DNA of 64,000 nucleotides from JAPKZH01 sp963715635 (GCA_963715635.1 OY970261.1:2852001-2916000); one strand, 5' to 3'. Counted from the stretch's first letter, positions 36,976 to 46,700 are shown. Numbers and translations: made by a program. Notes: generated by a model from the sequence alone, not told the origin.

Positions 36976-38412
36976 ATGAAAATCATTAGCCATCTTACCC
37001 GCGCGCTTTGTTCTCTTTCTTTTCTTATCGGCTTTAGCTTCACAAGCTTCGGGCAGGCGCCGACAAACAAGCCTGCCCAGGCACCAGAGAAAGACCGCGG
37101 ACAGATTTTGACGGAAATCGGAGAGGCGCAGGTCGAATTCAATAAAGAGCCGAGTAACGCCGAGGCGCGATTCCGCCTGGCCAGGCTTCTCTACCAAACG
37201 GGAGATTTCGAGAACGCAAACTCGCTGCTTCAACTACTTCTTGATGGCGCGAAACCATCGAATGACATTTTGCTTTTGGCAGCGGACCTGGAATATCTCT
37301 TCGGCCGTTATGAGAATGCGGAAAACCTGCTCCAAAAAATCATCGCCTTAAATCCGGGAGACCTCCAGATCCAGGCCAGGGCTCAAGCGAAGCTTGTCTT
37401 CGCCTATTATCAATCGAACCAATACGCAAAGTCCGCCGATCTCTTCAAGGGGCTCGAGGGCAAGATCAAGCTGCCGGTGTGGGACCTAATGAAGGCTTTC
37501 GGCCGAGAACGGCCCTATCAGGTTGTCTGGCCCCAAGGGATCAATCTGGCGGAAACGCCGTTCGCTGTCACCGATCCCCTGCCGGTCATCTCCGTCGAGC
37601 TCGAAGGCCGGCCGATCCATGCGCTCATCGATACGGGAGCCGATGCCTTCATCCTCGACAATGAGATCGCCGCTTCCATGGGGATTAAACCCATCTCCTC
37701 GATGATGGGAACGTTTGCCGGCGGGAAGCAGGCTGAAGTCGGTTTTGCCAAGGCGGAGTCCCTCAAGCTCGGCGAGGTGGTCCTAAAGGCGGTCCCGGTC
37801 TCGCTCCTCCCCACGCAAAGATTTTCCAAGGGGTTTGCCGGCGGCAAGTACACGATCGGGGGAATCGTGGGAACAGGGGTGCTGAAGCAATTCCTATCGA
37901 CGCTCGATTATGGGAGCGGCCGGCTGATCCTGCGACGGCCGGATGAAGAGGGCCGGCAGGCCATGATGCGAGCCGCGTCGGGCAAAACGGTCGTTGAAGT
38001 CCCGTTCGTCCTGGCCGCAACCCACTTCATGATGGCCCGAGGACGGCTGGACGACAAGGAAGGCCTGACTTTTTTCGTGGATTCGGGGCTGGCTAGCGAA
38101 GCGGCTTTCACGGCGCCGCTCCAAACGCTAAAATACGCCAGCATTCCCGTTCCAGAAACGAAGGTCCAGGAGGGCATCGGAGGAGGCGGCGGTGGAGGAT
38201 TCGCTACGGGACAATTTCCCATCAAAAAGCTGGGGTTGGGCCCGCTTGTCCAGGAAAACCTGAAGGGCGACTATGGCAGCACTCCGCCCGAGAGCTATTG
38301 GCGGCTCGGATTCATCAATGACGGCATCATCAGCCATCAATTCCTGCGGAAATTCGCCTGGACGATCGATTTTGCCAGGATGAAGATGATTTTTGTGGCC
38401 GGTGGACGCTAA
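36976..38412 (+). CDS. Exported TPR protein with two retropepsin-like domains
   Basis: A 478-residue exported protein with a signal peptide ending near FTSFGQA. TPR-like helices cover about 45-160 (EARFRLARLLYQTGDFENAN; LEYLFGRYENAENLLQKIIA). Two aspartic-protease-like domains follow. The first has ALIDTGADAFIL with Asp219; the second has FFVDSGLASEAAF with Asp369 and a glycine-rich flap (EGIGGGGGGGFATG). Each retropepsin domain brings one catalytic Asp, so the two could form a single active site within one chain, as in pepsin. GGAGAG precedes the ATG at 36976; the open frame reaches 36916. It is followed by a kinase relic. Confidence 0.82.
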   Translation: MKIISHLTRALCSLSFLIGFSFTSFGQAPTNKPAQAPEKDRGQILTEIGEAQVEFNKEPSNAEARFRLARLLYQTGDFENANSLLQLLLDGAKPSNDILLLAADLEYLFGRYENAENLLQKIIALNPGDLQIQARAQAKLVFAYYQSNQYAKSADLFKGLEGKIKLPVWDLMKAFGRERPYQVVWPQGINLAETPFAVTDPLPVISVELEGRPIHALIDTGADAFILDNEIAASMGIKPISSMMGTFAGGKQAEVGFAKAESLKLGEVVLKAVPVSLLPTQRFSKGFAGGKYTIGGIVGTGVLKQFLSTLDYGSGRLILRRPDEEGRQAMMRAASGKTVVEVPFVLAATHFMMARGRLDDKEGLTFFVDSGLASEAAFTAPLQTLKYASIPVPETKVQEGIGGGGGGGFATGQFPIKKLGLGPLVQENLKGDYGSTPPESYWRLGFINDGIISHQFLRKFAWTIDFARMKMIFVAGGR

Positions 38413-38424
38413 GGCTGAGACTGC

Positions 38425-38481
38425 TTATTCAAGCTTCAGTTTTTTTAATAGTGATTTAAACTTCGCCTCTGACCGCAGGCT
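38425..38481 (-). pseudogene. C-terminal relic of a third TPR kinase-like gene
   Basis: Nineteen minus-strand codons read SLRSEAKFKSLLKKLKLE and stop. The kinase at 46932-49424 ends in SLRSESRFKALAAKLKLE. Nothing recognisable continues upstream, where stops soon break the frame. It is too short to be a gene and is best read as the end of a lost relative. The remainder of the 288-bp gap up to the next gene shows nothing else I can identify. Confidence 0.7.
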
Positions 38482-38700
38482 ACCTACCCCATCACGCGAA
38501 GCCGCGTGAAACAAGCCGCTCCCAAATGCGCGTTATTAAGATCCAAGCACATGCCCCCTCTGTTTGATTTCCTTTTCGATTGGTGTTATTCTTTTGCCAG
38601 GCAGTTGGATAGGGATATTTTCGTCATGCGGGTCTTAACAAACTTTTGACAACTCGGGGAGCGACTCTAAGGATAATGGAAAGTGGAAAGGAAGCAGGCC

Positions 38701-39198
38701 ATGAAGCAAAAAACGGCTTTGGAATACCCGAAAAGCGATAAGTTCAAGGAAGCGATTTCTTGGGCCGTAAAGAGAGCCTTATTTGAATTGAAAGGCAAAA
38801 CGAATCGTGCAATTTCAAAAGAATCAAAGGAACAAACCACGAAACATGTAAAAGAAAAAGATTTTTTTTCGTCCGACATCGAAAGGGCCTTGTCTCGCAG
38901 CCCTAGGATCACTAGGCGGCTAAAGGATTTGAGGGCCAAGTTGGCTGCGATTAGAGTCGCACAAAATGAACTAGCCCGGAAGGAGTTTTCGACCCATAGA
39001 AAAGAGGCCATCTTAAGAGGGGGTCTTAAGTTTATTGATAAAGTTTACCCGCAGACCAAGGCGCATTTGGAGGAATTCCAATCAAAGGCATTTCAGGATG
39101 AACTGAAAGAAATTCATTGCCTCGCGGCCAAACGTCAGGCGGCACTCGCGGAATACCGGCGTGATATTAAGCAGGCGATCCATAAATTCATGAATTAA
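38701..39198 (+). CDS. Lysine-rich protein of unknown function
   Basis: A 165-residue, highly charged, helical protein with many Lys, Glu and Ala (RRLKDLRAKLAAIRVAQNEL, ETQ-like patterns near AHLEEFQSKAFQDELKEIH). It has no signal peptide, membrane span or recognised motif and is probably a coiled-coil cytoplasmic protein. GGAAAGGAAGC precedes the ATG at 38701; the frame begins 18 bases earlier. It is the first gene of the AT-rich block and has lower GC than the genes on either side of that block. Confidence 0.55.
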   Translation: MKQKTALEYPKSDKFKEAISWAVKRALFELKGKTNRAISKESKEQTTKHVKEKDFFSSDIERALSRSPRITRRLKDLRAKLAAIRVAQNELARKEFSTHRKEAILRGGLKFIDKVYPQTKAHLEEFQSKAFQDELKEIHCLAAKRQAALAEYRRDIKQAIHKFMN

Positions 39199-39313
39199 GC
39201 GGGCGAACAATGAAACGGCACACGATCCTTTTTTTATTCACTGAAGAGAGATTTTAAAAAACCCCAAAATTGAAATTTCCTCAGGATTATGTTAATATTT
39301 CAAGAGGAATATT

Positions 39314-40018
39314 ATGTCAGTAAAAATTAATGTTGAATATCAGCATGGCCTAACGATCTCGACTACAGCACGCCCAATTGATAAACTTCCAGATAATTGT
39401 CCGTTCTGTCATAAGGGGATAAAGCCCGTGTACAAAAGCGGATGGTTTAAATATCCCAAAATCCAAGCCGTATTTATGTGTCCTTTCGAAAGTTGTGGAA
39501 AATTTTTTATCTCTTATTACACTTCTTCAGTCGAGAGCAGCTCCGAAAAACCTAAAACGATATACAATTATATAAGAAGCGTTCCTTATGAAATTCAAAA
39601 AAAGGAATTTTCAGAAACAATAGAAAAAATTTCCCTTAATTTATGTAACATCTTCAATGAAGCGAAAGAAGCCGAAGAGAGAAGGCTTATGGAAATTTGC
39701 GGGCCTGGCTACAGAAAAGCTCTCGAATTTTTAATCAAGGATTATTTAATTAGGGAAAAAGGTGAAAAGTTTGAAGCCGTAGAAAATAAATCCCTCGGCA
39801 AATGTATCGCAGAGTTTATTGATGACAAGAGGATAAAAGATTGCGCGAAAAAAGTGACATGGTTAGGGAATGGCGAGATCTGCGAATTTAAAAAATGGCA
39901 GGATAAAGACCTATCAGATTTGAAAGCTCTGATTGACCTTACAGTAAAGTGGATTGAAAGCGAAACCTTGACGAGAAAAATCGTCGAAGAAAGGCCTGAA
40001 AAGGACGCAAACGGCTAA
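39314..40018 (+). CDS. DUF4145-domain protein with zinc-ribbon
   Basis: A 234-residue cytoplasmic protein. A zinc-ribbon lies near residues 29-62 (NCPFCHKGIKP and FMCPFESCGKFF, giving CxxC and CxxxxC pairs). A DUF4145-like helical domain follows, with its signature YRKALEFLIKDYL after the CGPG turn and the later SLGKCIAEFIDD. DUF4145 is found in restriction and other defence proteins as well as alone, and its role is unknown. AAGAGGAA lies 5 bp before the ATG. Base composition is AT-rich like its neighbours. Confidence 0.65.
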   Translation: MSVKINVEYQHGLTISTTARPIDKLPDNCPFCHKGIKPVYKSGWFKYPKIQAVFMCPFESCGKFFISYYTSSVESSSEKPKTIYNYIRSVPYEIQKKEFSETIEKISLNLCNIFNEAKEAEERRLMEICGPGYRKALEFLIKDYLIREKGEKFEAVENKSLGKCIAEFIDDKRIKDCAKKVTWLGNGEICEFKKWQDKDLSDLKALIDLTVKWIESETLTRKIVEERPEKDANG

Positions 40019-40446
40019 TAAATTAGGTTCCTGAGTTTCACTCCAACTGGATATTCAAAATATCCCTTATCGTCGTCCAGAAAATGTTCAAGGCTATCTG
40101 AGGTCAAATTGATATTCGAGGCCAGCTTTTTCAATTGTTCCTCTGAGGAAGCCCGTAACACTCTCTGCTCTCAATTTCAAAAATACTTAACGCCGGATCT
40201 AAACGATAAGATTTTCTGTGCTTGAGTCATAGGCTTCCCTATGACCCTCTCCCCGTGTGCGCGGCGAATTTCCGAAATATCTGGAAAAGCCGCTTAAATA
40301 GCTTCTGGCGAAGCTCGGCATGCAAAATAAATAAGAGGCGGGATTAAACAAAAATGAAAAGTTGTTGAATTTTAATGGTTTATAGTGTTTAATATATTCA
40401 TATCAAATCAGTTAAGCGAGATTCCTATCTGACGAGTTGATAATCA
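40019..40446. other. 428-bp stretch without a convincing gene
   Basis: The left end may hold a gene relic on the minus strand: 40015-40161 reads LRASSEEQLKKLASNINLTS and ends GYFEYPVGVKLRNLIY with a stop, 49 codons from a GTG without a ribosome site. I cannot assign it. The rest has a small hairpin (CATAGG/CCTATG near 40228-40244) and an AT-rich run before the next gene that may contain its promoter. Confidence 0.3.
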
Positions 40447-40806
40447 TTGAAATTTTCTAAAGAGATTGATAGTAAATTCAGATTTGTGATTATTGCCTCA
40501 AAGAGAGCCAAACAGCTGCTTTACGGGGCGAAGCCAAAAATAAAGTCAAGGTTTAGAAACCTCATACGGATCGCTCAGGAAGAAATTGAGCAAGGTGTAA
40601 TCAGCTTTGATATCGTCAGTTCAAAAAAAGAAGAAGCTCATGATGTCAAGGATGAGGTTTTAATCGGCCAAGAATTAAAGAACGAGGAAGGAGAGACCGA
40701 AGAGGAAGCAGAGAAGGTCGAATCGGAGAAGGACGAAGAAGGCTCTGAAGAAGAAGAGGAAGAAGAGTCGGACGATGATCTTGCTGATGAAGCTGAGGAA
40801 AAGTAG
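40447..40806 (+). CDS. rpoZ: RNA polymerase omega-like subunit with acidic tail
   Basis: A 119-residue protein. Residues 7-60 match RpoZ: DSKFRFVIIASKRAKQLLYG followed by the helix with LIRIAQEEIEQGVISFDIV. Omega binds the beta-prime subunit and stabilises RNA polymerase. The last 40 residues are almost all Glu and Asp (EEEEEEESDDD), far more acidic than usual. The start is a TTG without a strong ribosome site, so expression may be weak. rpoZ normally sits near gmk; here it lies among an RRM protein, a sigma factor and KhpA in an AT-rich block. Confidence 0.72.
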   Translation: MKFSKEIDSKFRFVIIASKRAKQLLYGAKPKIKSRFRNLIRIAQEEIEQGVISFDIVSSKKEEAHDVKDEVLIGQELKNEEGETEEEAEKVESEKDEEGSEEEEEEESDDDLADEAEEK

Positions 40807-41007
40807 CTAGAGAGAGGTATTTTAAAGAACGTCCCCAATTTTCATTGACGTAGAAGCTTTCCTTTGCTATTATTATTTACACGGCGAGATTGAAGAGACA
40901 TTTTCATTTGAAAGAGCAGGCAGGAATCACGCGGAATCAGGGAAAATTTCAATAAAATAAATTGTTTCCCTCCCTTATTAAAAGTCCAATACTATAAGGA
41001 AGCTAGA

Positions 41008-41292
41008 ATGAATATTTATGTAGGCAATTTAGTGCGAGAGGCTACTGAAGAAGATTTGCGACATGCTTTTGAAGCCTTCGGGCAGGTTGGATCTGTTAAA
41101 ATCATCAAAGATCAGTACACCGGCGATTCGAGGGGATTCGGATTTGTGGATATGCCAAACGGTCCCGAAGCCAAGTCCGCAATCTCCGGGCTTGATGGCA
41201 AAGATTTGAAGGGGCGCACTCTTAAGGTCAGCGAGGCCCGCCCTCGTAGTGACGACCGTGGGGGTGGATTTGGGGGGAGAAGACGCTTCTGA
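41008..41292 (+). CDS. RRM-domain RNA-binding protein
   Basis: Single RNA-recognition-motif protein of 94 residues. RNP2 is IYVGNL (3-8) and RNP1 is RGFGFVDM (about 45-52). The C-terminal tail is glycine/arginine-rich (DDRGGGFGGRRRF), as in cyanobacterial cold-induced Rbp proteins. It would bind single-stranded RNA, perhaps as an RNA chaperone. ATAAGGAAG precedes the ATG. It sits between the omega-like gene and the sigma factor, each about 200 bp away, so separate promoters are likely. Confidence 0.92.
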   Translation: MNIYVGNLVREATEEDLRHAFEAFGQVGSVKIIKDQYTGDSRGFGFVDMPNGPEAKSAISGLDGKDLKGRTLKVSEARPRSDDRGGGFGGRRRF

Positions 41293-41481
41293 TAAGCGGC
41301 GCTCGGACATTCAAGATCACAGTCAATTTATTCATTACAGCATATTTAGAGGTTGTTTGGTTTGCCCATTTGCACCTAAAAATTCGTAAACACACCTATT
41401 ATTCCGATCAAAAGAAAGGAAGATTCTACCTGACAGTTAGTTGCCCAGCAATTCCGGTCTTGTCGTATTGAAAGATTGAAT

Positions 41482-42948
41482 ATGGCAGCCAATGATCATG
41501 GGATAAAAGTTTTCGACGAACCTGGAAGAGTTCGCTCTAATAGAAGTGATATCCAAATCATTTCGCTCGAGGAATCGGAGCGAACAACGGATCCCGTCAG
41601 AATCTACATGAAAGAAATGAGTAGAATTCCACTGCTGACAAGAAAAGAAGAAATCGTCCTAGCCAAGGAAATTGAAAGGGGAGAAGAGATAGTCATTAAA
41701 GCCCTTTCAAAAACACGGTTTATCCACAATGAAATTCTTTCACTGGAGAAACTGGATAAAGATGATGAAATCATCTTTGCCTTGTTCGATTCCATTGAAG
41801 AGGAATTCGCAAGAGGAATACTTGAGAAAAAAAACCAGAAGATTCTGGCCATAATCAATGAAACAAGAAAGTTAAGCACCGACTTAGAAAAAATTCCTGT
41901 ATCAAAGAAATATGCGGTTGGACGCGGGCGTCTCATCGTTAATATGAGTCGTCTCATCAAGGGATTGAATATCCACTCTGCTTACAGAGAAAAAATTGCC
42001 GAGAGTCTCAATAAAAAGCTTAAGGTCATCGACAAATTAGAAACGAGTAAACAAGAATTGAATGCCTTTTTAACTAGCGCTAAGGGCAAGAAAGAAGGAG
42101 AGGAGCTGAAACTTAGAATCAAGAAAATCGACACGCTTCTGAGATCAAACAAGAAAGAGATCGGTTTTGATACGCAGAAATTAAGAAAGACATACCAAAC
42201 CATCGCCAAAGGAAAGGAGATCTGCGATCGAGCGAAGAAAAAATTAGTCAACTCCAACTTGAGACTCGTGGTTTCCATAGCCAAGAAGTACAGCAACTAC
42301 GGACTCCAGTTTCTTGATTTGATCCAGGAAGGAAACATAGGCTTGATGACAGCCGTGGATAGATTTGAATACCAAAGAGGGTATAAATTTTCAACTTATG
42401 CCCATTGGTGGATAAGACAGGCAATAACGCGCGCAATTGCTGACCAGGCAAGGACGATAAGGGTCCCGGTGCATATGATAGAAGTCATCAACAAACTAAA
42501 TAGAGTGTCAAGAAACCTTTTCCAGGAAAAAGGAAGAGAACCAACAGATGAAGAGATTGCGAAAAAGATGGATTTGCCCGTCCATCAGGTGCATAAAATA
42601 ATGAAAATTGCCCAAATGCCCCTTTCACTCGAGACCCCAATAGGAGAAGGAGAAAAAAGTCAGCTGAATGATTTTATCGAGGATAAGGATACCCTCTCGC
42701 CTGTCGATGAGGTCATCAATATGGATTTGAAAGAGAAAATTGAGGAAGCCTTGAATGTTCACACCGAGAGAGAAGCAAATATTTTAAAACTGAGATTTGG
42801 GTTGGGAAACGGCAACGAGCATACCCTAGAAGAAGTCGGACAGCAATACAAGGTTACGCGTGAGAGAATAAGGCAAATCCAAGAAAAAGCGATAAGAAAA
42901 CTAAAGCATTCTAAATACAGTCGAAAACTAAAGTCCTTTTCTAAGTAG
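41482..42948 (+). CDS. Sigma-70 family RNA polymerase factor, RpoD-like
   Basis: About 488 residues. Region 1.2 is DPVRIYMKEMSRIPLLTRKE (about 37-56). A long lysine-rich non-conserved region covers roughly 70-245. Region 2 is LRLVVSIAKKYSNYGLQFLD followed by LIQEGNIGLMTAVDRFEYQR and FSTYAHWWIRQAITRAIADQ; region 3 follows with the P.HM.E segment. Region 4 ends in VTRERIRQIQEKAIRKLKHS. Region 1.1 is missing, so it could be the housekeeping factor or a group 2 alternative. The ATG at 41482 has only a weak ribosome site; the frame starts six bases earlier at a TTG. Its codons are more AT-rich than those of the flanking metabolic genes. Confidence 0.92.
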   Translation: MAANDHGIKVFDEPGRVRSNRSDIQIISLEESERTTDPVRIYMKEMSRIPLLTRKEEIVLAKEIERGEEIVIKALSKTRFIHNEILSLEKLDKDDEIIFALFDSIEEEFARGILEKKNQKILAIINETRKLSTDLEKIPVSKKYAVGRGRLIVNMSRLIKGLNIHSAYREKIAESLNKKLKVIDKLETSKQELNAFLTSAKGKKEGEELKLRIKKIDTLLRSNKKEIGFDTQKLRKTYQTIAKGKEICDRAKKKLVNSNLRLVVSIAKKYSNYGLQFLDLIQEGNIGLMTAVDRFEYQRGYKFSTYAHWWIRQAITRAIADQARTIRVPVHMIEVINKLNRVSRNLFQEKGREPTDEEIAKKMDLPVHQVHKIMKIAQMPLSLETPIGEGEKSQLNDFIEDKDTLSPVDEVINMDLKEKIEEALNVHTEREANILKLRFGLGNGNEHTLEEVGQQYKVTRERIRQIQEKAIRKLKHSKYSRKLKSFSK

Positions 42949-43039
42949 TTAATTCTATATCCTGGATTCAATTTTCATCGGTATTCCCGAGGTTGAGGAT
43001 GCCGGGAAGGCGCTGGCAGGGCTGAAGGGTCAGTGAATT

Positions 43040-43180
43040 TTGAATTGCTTTATTAGCTCATACTTGAGAAAATTAAAACGCTTGGGCTCAAAAGACATTG
43101 ATGTGAATTCACTCCCCACAGGAAAGACGGATGAGAAGAAAGAAATGCTCAAAAGCGGAAAAAAACACTTTATGTATTAA
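43040..43180 (+). other. Possible small ORF or gene relic upstream of khpA
   Basis: A 46-codon frame from a TTG (LKRLGSKDIDVNSLPTGKTD in the middle, ending KSGKKHFMY) stops 12 bp before khpA. It lies in the same frame as a GC-richer upstream piece (42962-43036, reading IPEVEDAGKALAGLKGQ then stop). Neither is recognisable. They could be remains of one gene broken by a stop. Confidence 0.25.
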
Positions 43181-43191
43181 AGGAGGTAGCA

Positions 43192-43428
43192 ATGAAAGAA
43201 CTCGTAGAGTTGATTGCTAAATCATTAGTAGACAACCCGGACAAAGTGAAGGTTTCCCAATTAGACGGGCAACAGAGCTCAATCATTGAATTAGAGGTTG
43301 CTCCGGAAGATATGGGCAAGGTTATTGGAAAACAGGGAAGAAACGCTCAGGCTATCAGACTTATTCTCGGTGCTGCTGGAATGAAACTGAAAAAGAGAGT
43401 AAATCTTGAGATCGTAGAAAAAAGGTAA
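43192..43428 (+). CDS. khpA: KhpA-type KH-domain RNA-binding protein
   Basis: A 78-residue KH-domain protein (YlqC/KhpA). The GxxG loop is GKQG in GKVIGKQGRNAQAIR, the RNA-binding signature, followed by the C-terminal strand KRVNLEIVEKR. In Firmicutes KhpA pairs with KhpB/Jag to bind many RNAs. Here it stands alone, without rpsP or rimM beside it. AAAGGAGGTAGCA is a strong ribosome site, so it is likely well expressed. It closes the AT-rich block. Confidence 0.93.
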   Translation: MKELVELIAKSLVDNPDKVKVSQLDGQQSSIIELEVAPEDMGKVIGKQGRNAQAIRLILGAAGMKLKKRVNLEIVEKR

Positions 43429-43643
43429 TTTGGTCAGGATGGGAAAATGATTGTCTGTTGGCGTTGATTGTCGTTTGGCATGAGGGGAAAAAAGAGGAAT
43501 CACCAAAAAAAGAAGCAAATCAATGACAAAAGAAAAAGAGAAAAGAGACAGAGAAAAAAAAGAAAAGGCGAGAAGAAAAAGAGAAAAAAGGGGGAAAGAG
43601 AAAAATAGAACTTCAAAGGATAAGAATTTCGTTTTCCGCTACG

Positions 43644-43739
43644 CCGGAAACCACCCAGATCTCCCCGTCCGGGCAAACAGAGAATGGAGAGAATCCTCTC
43701 CACCCATGGAACCGCGACCACGAGAGCTGGAGATATTAG
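43644..43739 (+). pseudogene. Possible penicillin-acylase-like C-terminal relic
   Basis: Thirty-one codons then TAG: PETTQISPSGQTENGENPLH followed by PWNRDHESWRY. This resembles the end of S45 penicillin acylases (SPGQSGNP...PHY.DQ...W). It lacks any upstream gene body and overlaps the end of the convergent kinase gene. A lysine-rich frame over 43523-43753 is low-complexity and I do not accept it as a gene. The remainder of the 307-bp gap after khpA is an A-rich run. Confidence 0.25.
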
Positions 43740-46700
43740 TCTTTCAGTCCTGACAGGCGTTTTTTGGCGTCCCCGAACTCGGGGCGGTCGGGATCGGCAT
43801 CCTTCCAAATAGCCAGGAATTTCCGGTATTGTTCCGACGCCTTTTTCTTGTCACCCTTCTGTTCGTACAGCTTCGCCAGCCGGTAGTGATAGAGGGGGTG
43901 GATAAGTGTCCGCTGCTCTCGTTTGGGATCGAACGTGATCAGCCGTTCATATTCGGCGATGGCCTTATCGATTTCTCCCTTCTTGACATAAGCGCGCGCT
44001 AAAATATCCTTTTGAAACGGAATATTATAGATGAACAGGATTTCCTGCCGCATAGCGGAAGGTTTCGCTTGGGGCGCGACGTTCTCGAGGGCGGAGACGG
44101 CATTATCGACGAATCCTCCGGCGATCAAAAACTCGCCCTGAAAACAATCGTAAAGGAAGGCGAATTGGGCTTGGTTGGCGGGACTGATTTTAGCCAAGAG
44201 CGGCTTCATTTCTGCCAGGCTCGTTTTGGCCGCATCGAGCCGACCTTGCTTGACGTCAGTCATTCCCAGAAAAAATAGATAATAGGCTTTAGCATCCGAG
44301 AACGAAGCCGGAACGCTTTTCGAAGTGAAATCGTACCAGCTCTTGAGCAGAATCCGGCTCTGCTCGAATTCTCCACGGTCGCCGCGGATCAGTCCCATCA
44401 ATAATTCTGTGGCGGCTTTGCCCTCCGTATAACCCGTGGATCCTGCCAAGTCCACCAATTGCTGAAGGTCGGAGAGAGCCTGATTGAGGCGGCCAAGCCA
44501 GTAAAGGAAAAAGCTGTGATAGAACGATCCCGCCCCCTTCAATCCTAATGATGGGGCTCTGGCGATAAATTCGACCACACAGCTCATGGCATTCGTGTAG
44601 TCCTCTTTGAAGGCATAGACATAGGCCAGAGAAACAAAAGCCAGTATAAAATCAGGCTTTCGATCAAGCACTTCCTTATATTTGGCAATGGCCTCATCCA
44701 GGTTCCCCATGCGAAAGTATAGCTCCGCCATGGAATCGATCGGGTTGACATCGCCAGGCGAAGACTCTGCGTACCGCTTGAGATAATCGATCGCTTTGTC
44801 GTAATTGCCCAAGTCGGCGTATGCGTAGGCAATTACGTTCAGGGCAGAGCCATAGTTGGGGTCGAGGGCCAGCGCTTTATCAAATTCCGAAATTGCCAAC
44901 TCGAGCTTATTTCGCCCCCTGTAGTAGGAACCCAGCTCAAAGTGCGCCTCTTTTTCCTTGGGGTACTTTTGAACGATTTCTTCGAGGATGAGCAATCGCT
45001 TCTCGGGATTTCTCTCGACCGCTCCGGCATAGGCCGCTTCGATATAGAGTCTCTCCTTCTCGGCAGCCTTTCCCGAGAGAACTTTCGCTTTTCCATAGGC
45101 CTCGACCCTGGCCCGCTGATCGCCGAGAGATTCCTGCGCTCGGGCCAGGTAAAGGTAGGCTTCCGCAAAATCGGCGTCGAGGGCGACGGCGTTCTCCAGA
45201 AGTTGCCGGGCCTGTTCATAATAGAACTTCTCAAAAGCTTCTTTTCCCTTGAGAAAGCTGTTATAGGCTTCCATGGAGGATGTCGGCACATCGGGCGCGC
45301 TGGGCTGAGCTGCTTGGATCTTGCGCTCGGATACGCCCACGCCTCGGGATATCTCTTTACTGAGCTCCCCGATCTGCTTTTCGAGGATGCTGCGAACGCC
45401 CTCTCCCCGGGAGCTGGCGCTCTTCAGGAGGGCCTTGGACTCGACATCCAGGACCTTGACATCTGTAGCGAACATGTTTTCGGCTTTGACGAAACTGCCC
45501 ACAACGATCGTTTCTACGCCGTCTTTGCGGCAGAGCTCAAAGCCCGATTCCTTATCGATCGTTTCGGAGCCGGCCTTGCCCAACTGACGGAGGAGGTCGT
45601 CCATCCGTTCCCACGTCGTCACCCTGAGATATTTCGACTGCTCGAGGCTCGAGATGAGAAGATTCGGGATCGCCTTCTGCAGGTAGTCAAAGGCCTTATC
45701 GCCCGTCTGATTTTCGAAACTGATCACGGCGATCGAGCGCCTCTGCTCGGGACGGAGGCCGCTTTCCTTTTTAAAAAAAACGAGCCAGACGGCTATGGCG
45801 ACGGCGAGCGCGGCCACGGCCAAAGCCGGAATGAGTATTTTCTTCGGGCCGAAGGTAACGGTGATCTGCCTGCCCGTGGTTGTCTTCCTTTTCGGAATGA
45901 TGTGTTCAGTCGTAGGAACGCCCTGTTCGATTTTTTCGAGCTCCAACCGCAGGTCTTCGGCCGAGCGATACCGCTTGTCCCGATCTTTCTCCAAGCATCT
46001 CAGGATGACTCGGTCGAGGTCCTCGGGGATCTGCGCGTTGATTTCCTTGGGGTCCTTTGGCATCTCGCTCTTGTGCTTGACGCCGACCGTAAAAGGCGTG
46101 TCGCCCTCGAACGGCACGCGCCCCGTCAACATTTCATACAGTATGATCCCCAACGAATAGATGTCCGACCGCTCATCGACATCTTTCCCTTCCACATGCT
46201 CGGGACTCATGTACTCGGGCGTTCCGATCATCATGCCTGCGCCCGTGATGCCCTTGGCGTGCAGGGACCGGGCGATCCCGAAATCCATAATCTTGGCGTT
46301 TCCATCCTTGTCGATCATGATATTGCCTGGCTTAAGGTCCCGATGAACGACTCCCAGCCGGTGTGCCTCGGCCAGCCCGGCACAGACCTGCTTGGCGATG
46401 GAAATCGCTTTCCCGGTGCTGAGCGGCGCCGCCCTGTGGATGAAACTCTTCAGGTCCTCGCCCGGGACATATTCCATGGTGATGTAATAAATGCCCTTTT
46501 CCTCGTTGAAGTCATACATCCGGCAGACATTCCTGTGGGCGATCTCTCGGGCCAGTCGCAGCTCGTTCCGGAATCGCTCGACCGTTTTCTTGTCCGCGGC
46601 GATCTCTGATTTCACCAGCTTGAGGGCAACCTCCACGTCGATCTTTCTGTCAAATGCCCTATAGATCTTGCCCATCCCGCCTTTGCCGAGCTCTTCGATG

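Noticed and set aside
42962..43036. 25-codon piece ending IPEVEDAGKALAGLKGQ
   Set aside because: Looks like a gene end in GC-richer DNA, but I cannot name the family; noted only under the upstream khpA entry.
43686..43701. GGAGAG-AATC-CTCTCC hairpin as a terminator
   Set aside because: Stem is only 6 bp and no T-run follows on either strand.
43523..43753. 76-codon Lys/Glu-rich frame after khpA
   Set aside because: Start region is a low-complexity A-rich run with no ribosome site and no family.
44942..46609. 555-codon plus-strand frame inside kinase 1
   Set aside because: Shadow of the kinase, whose catalytic residues are all in the other frame.
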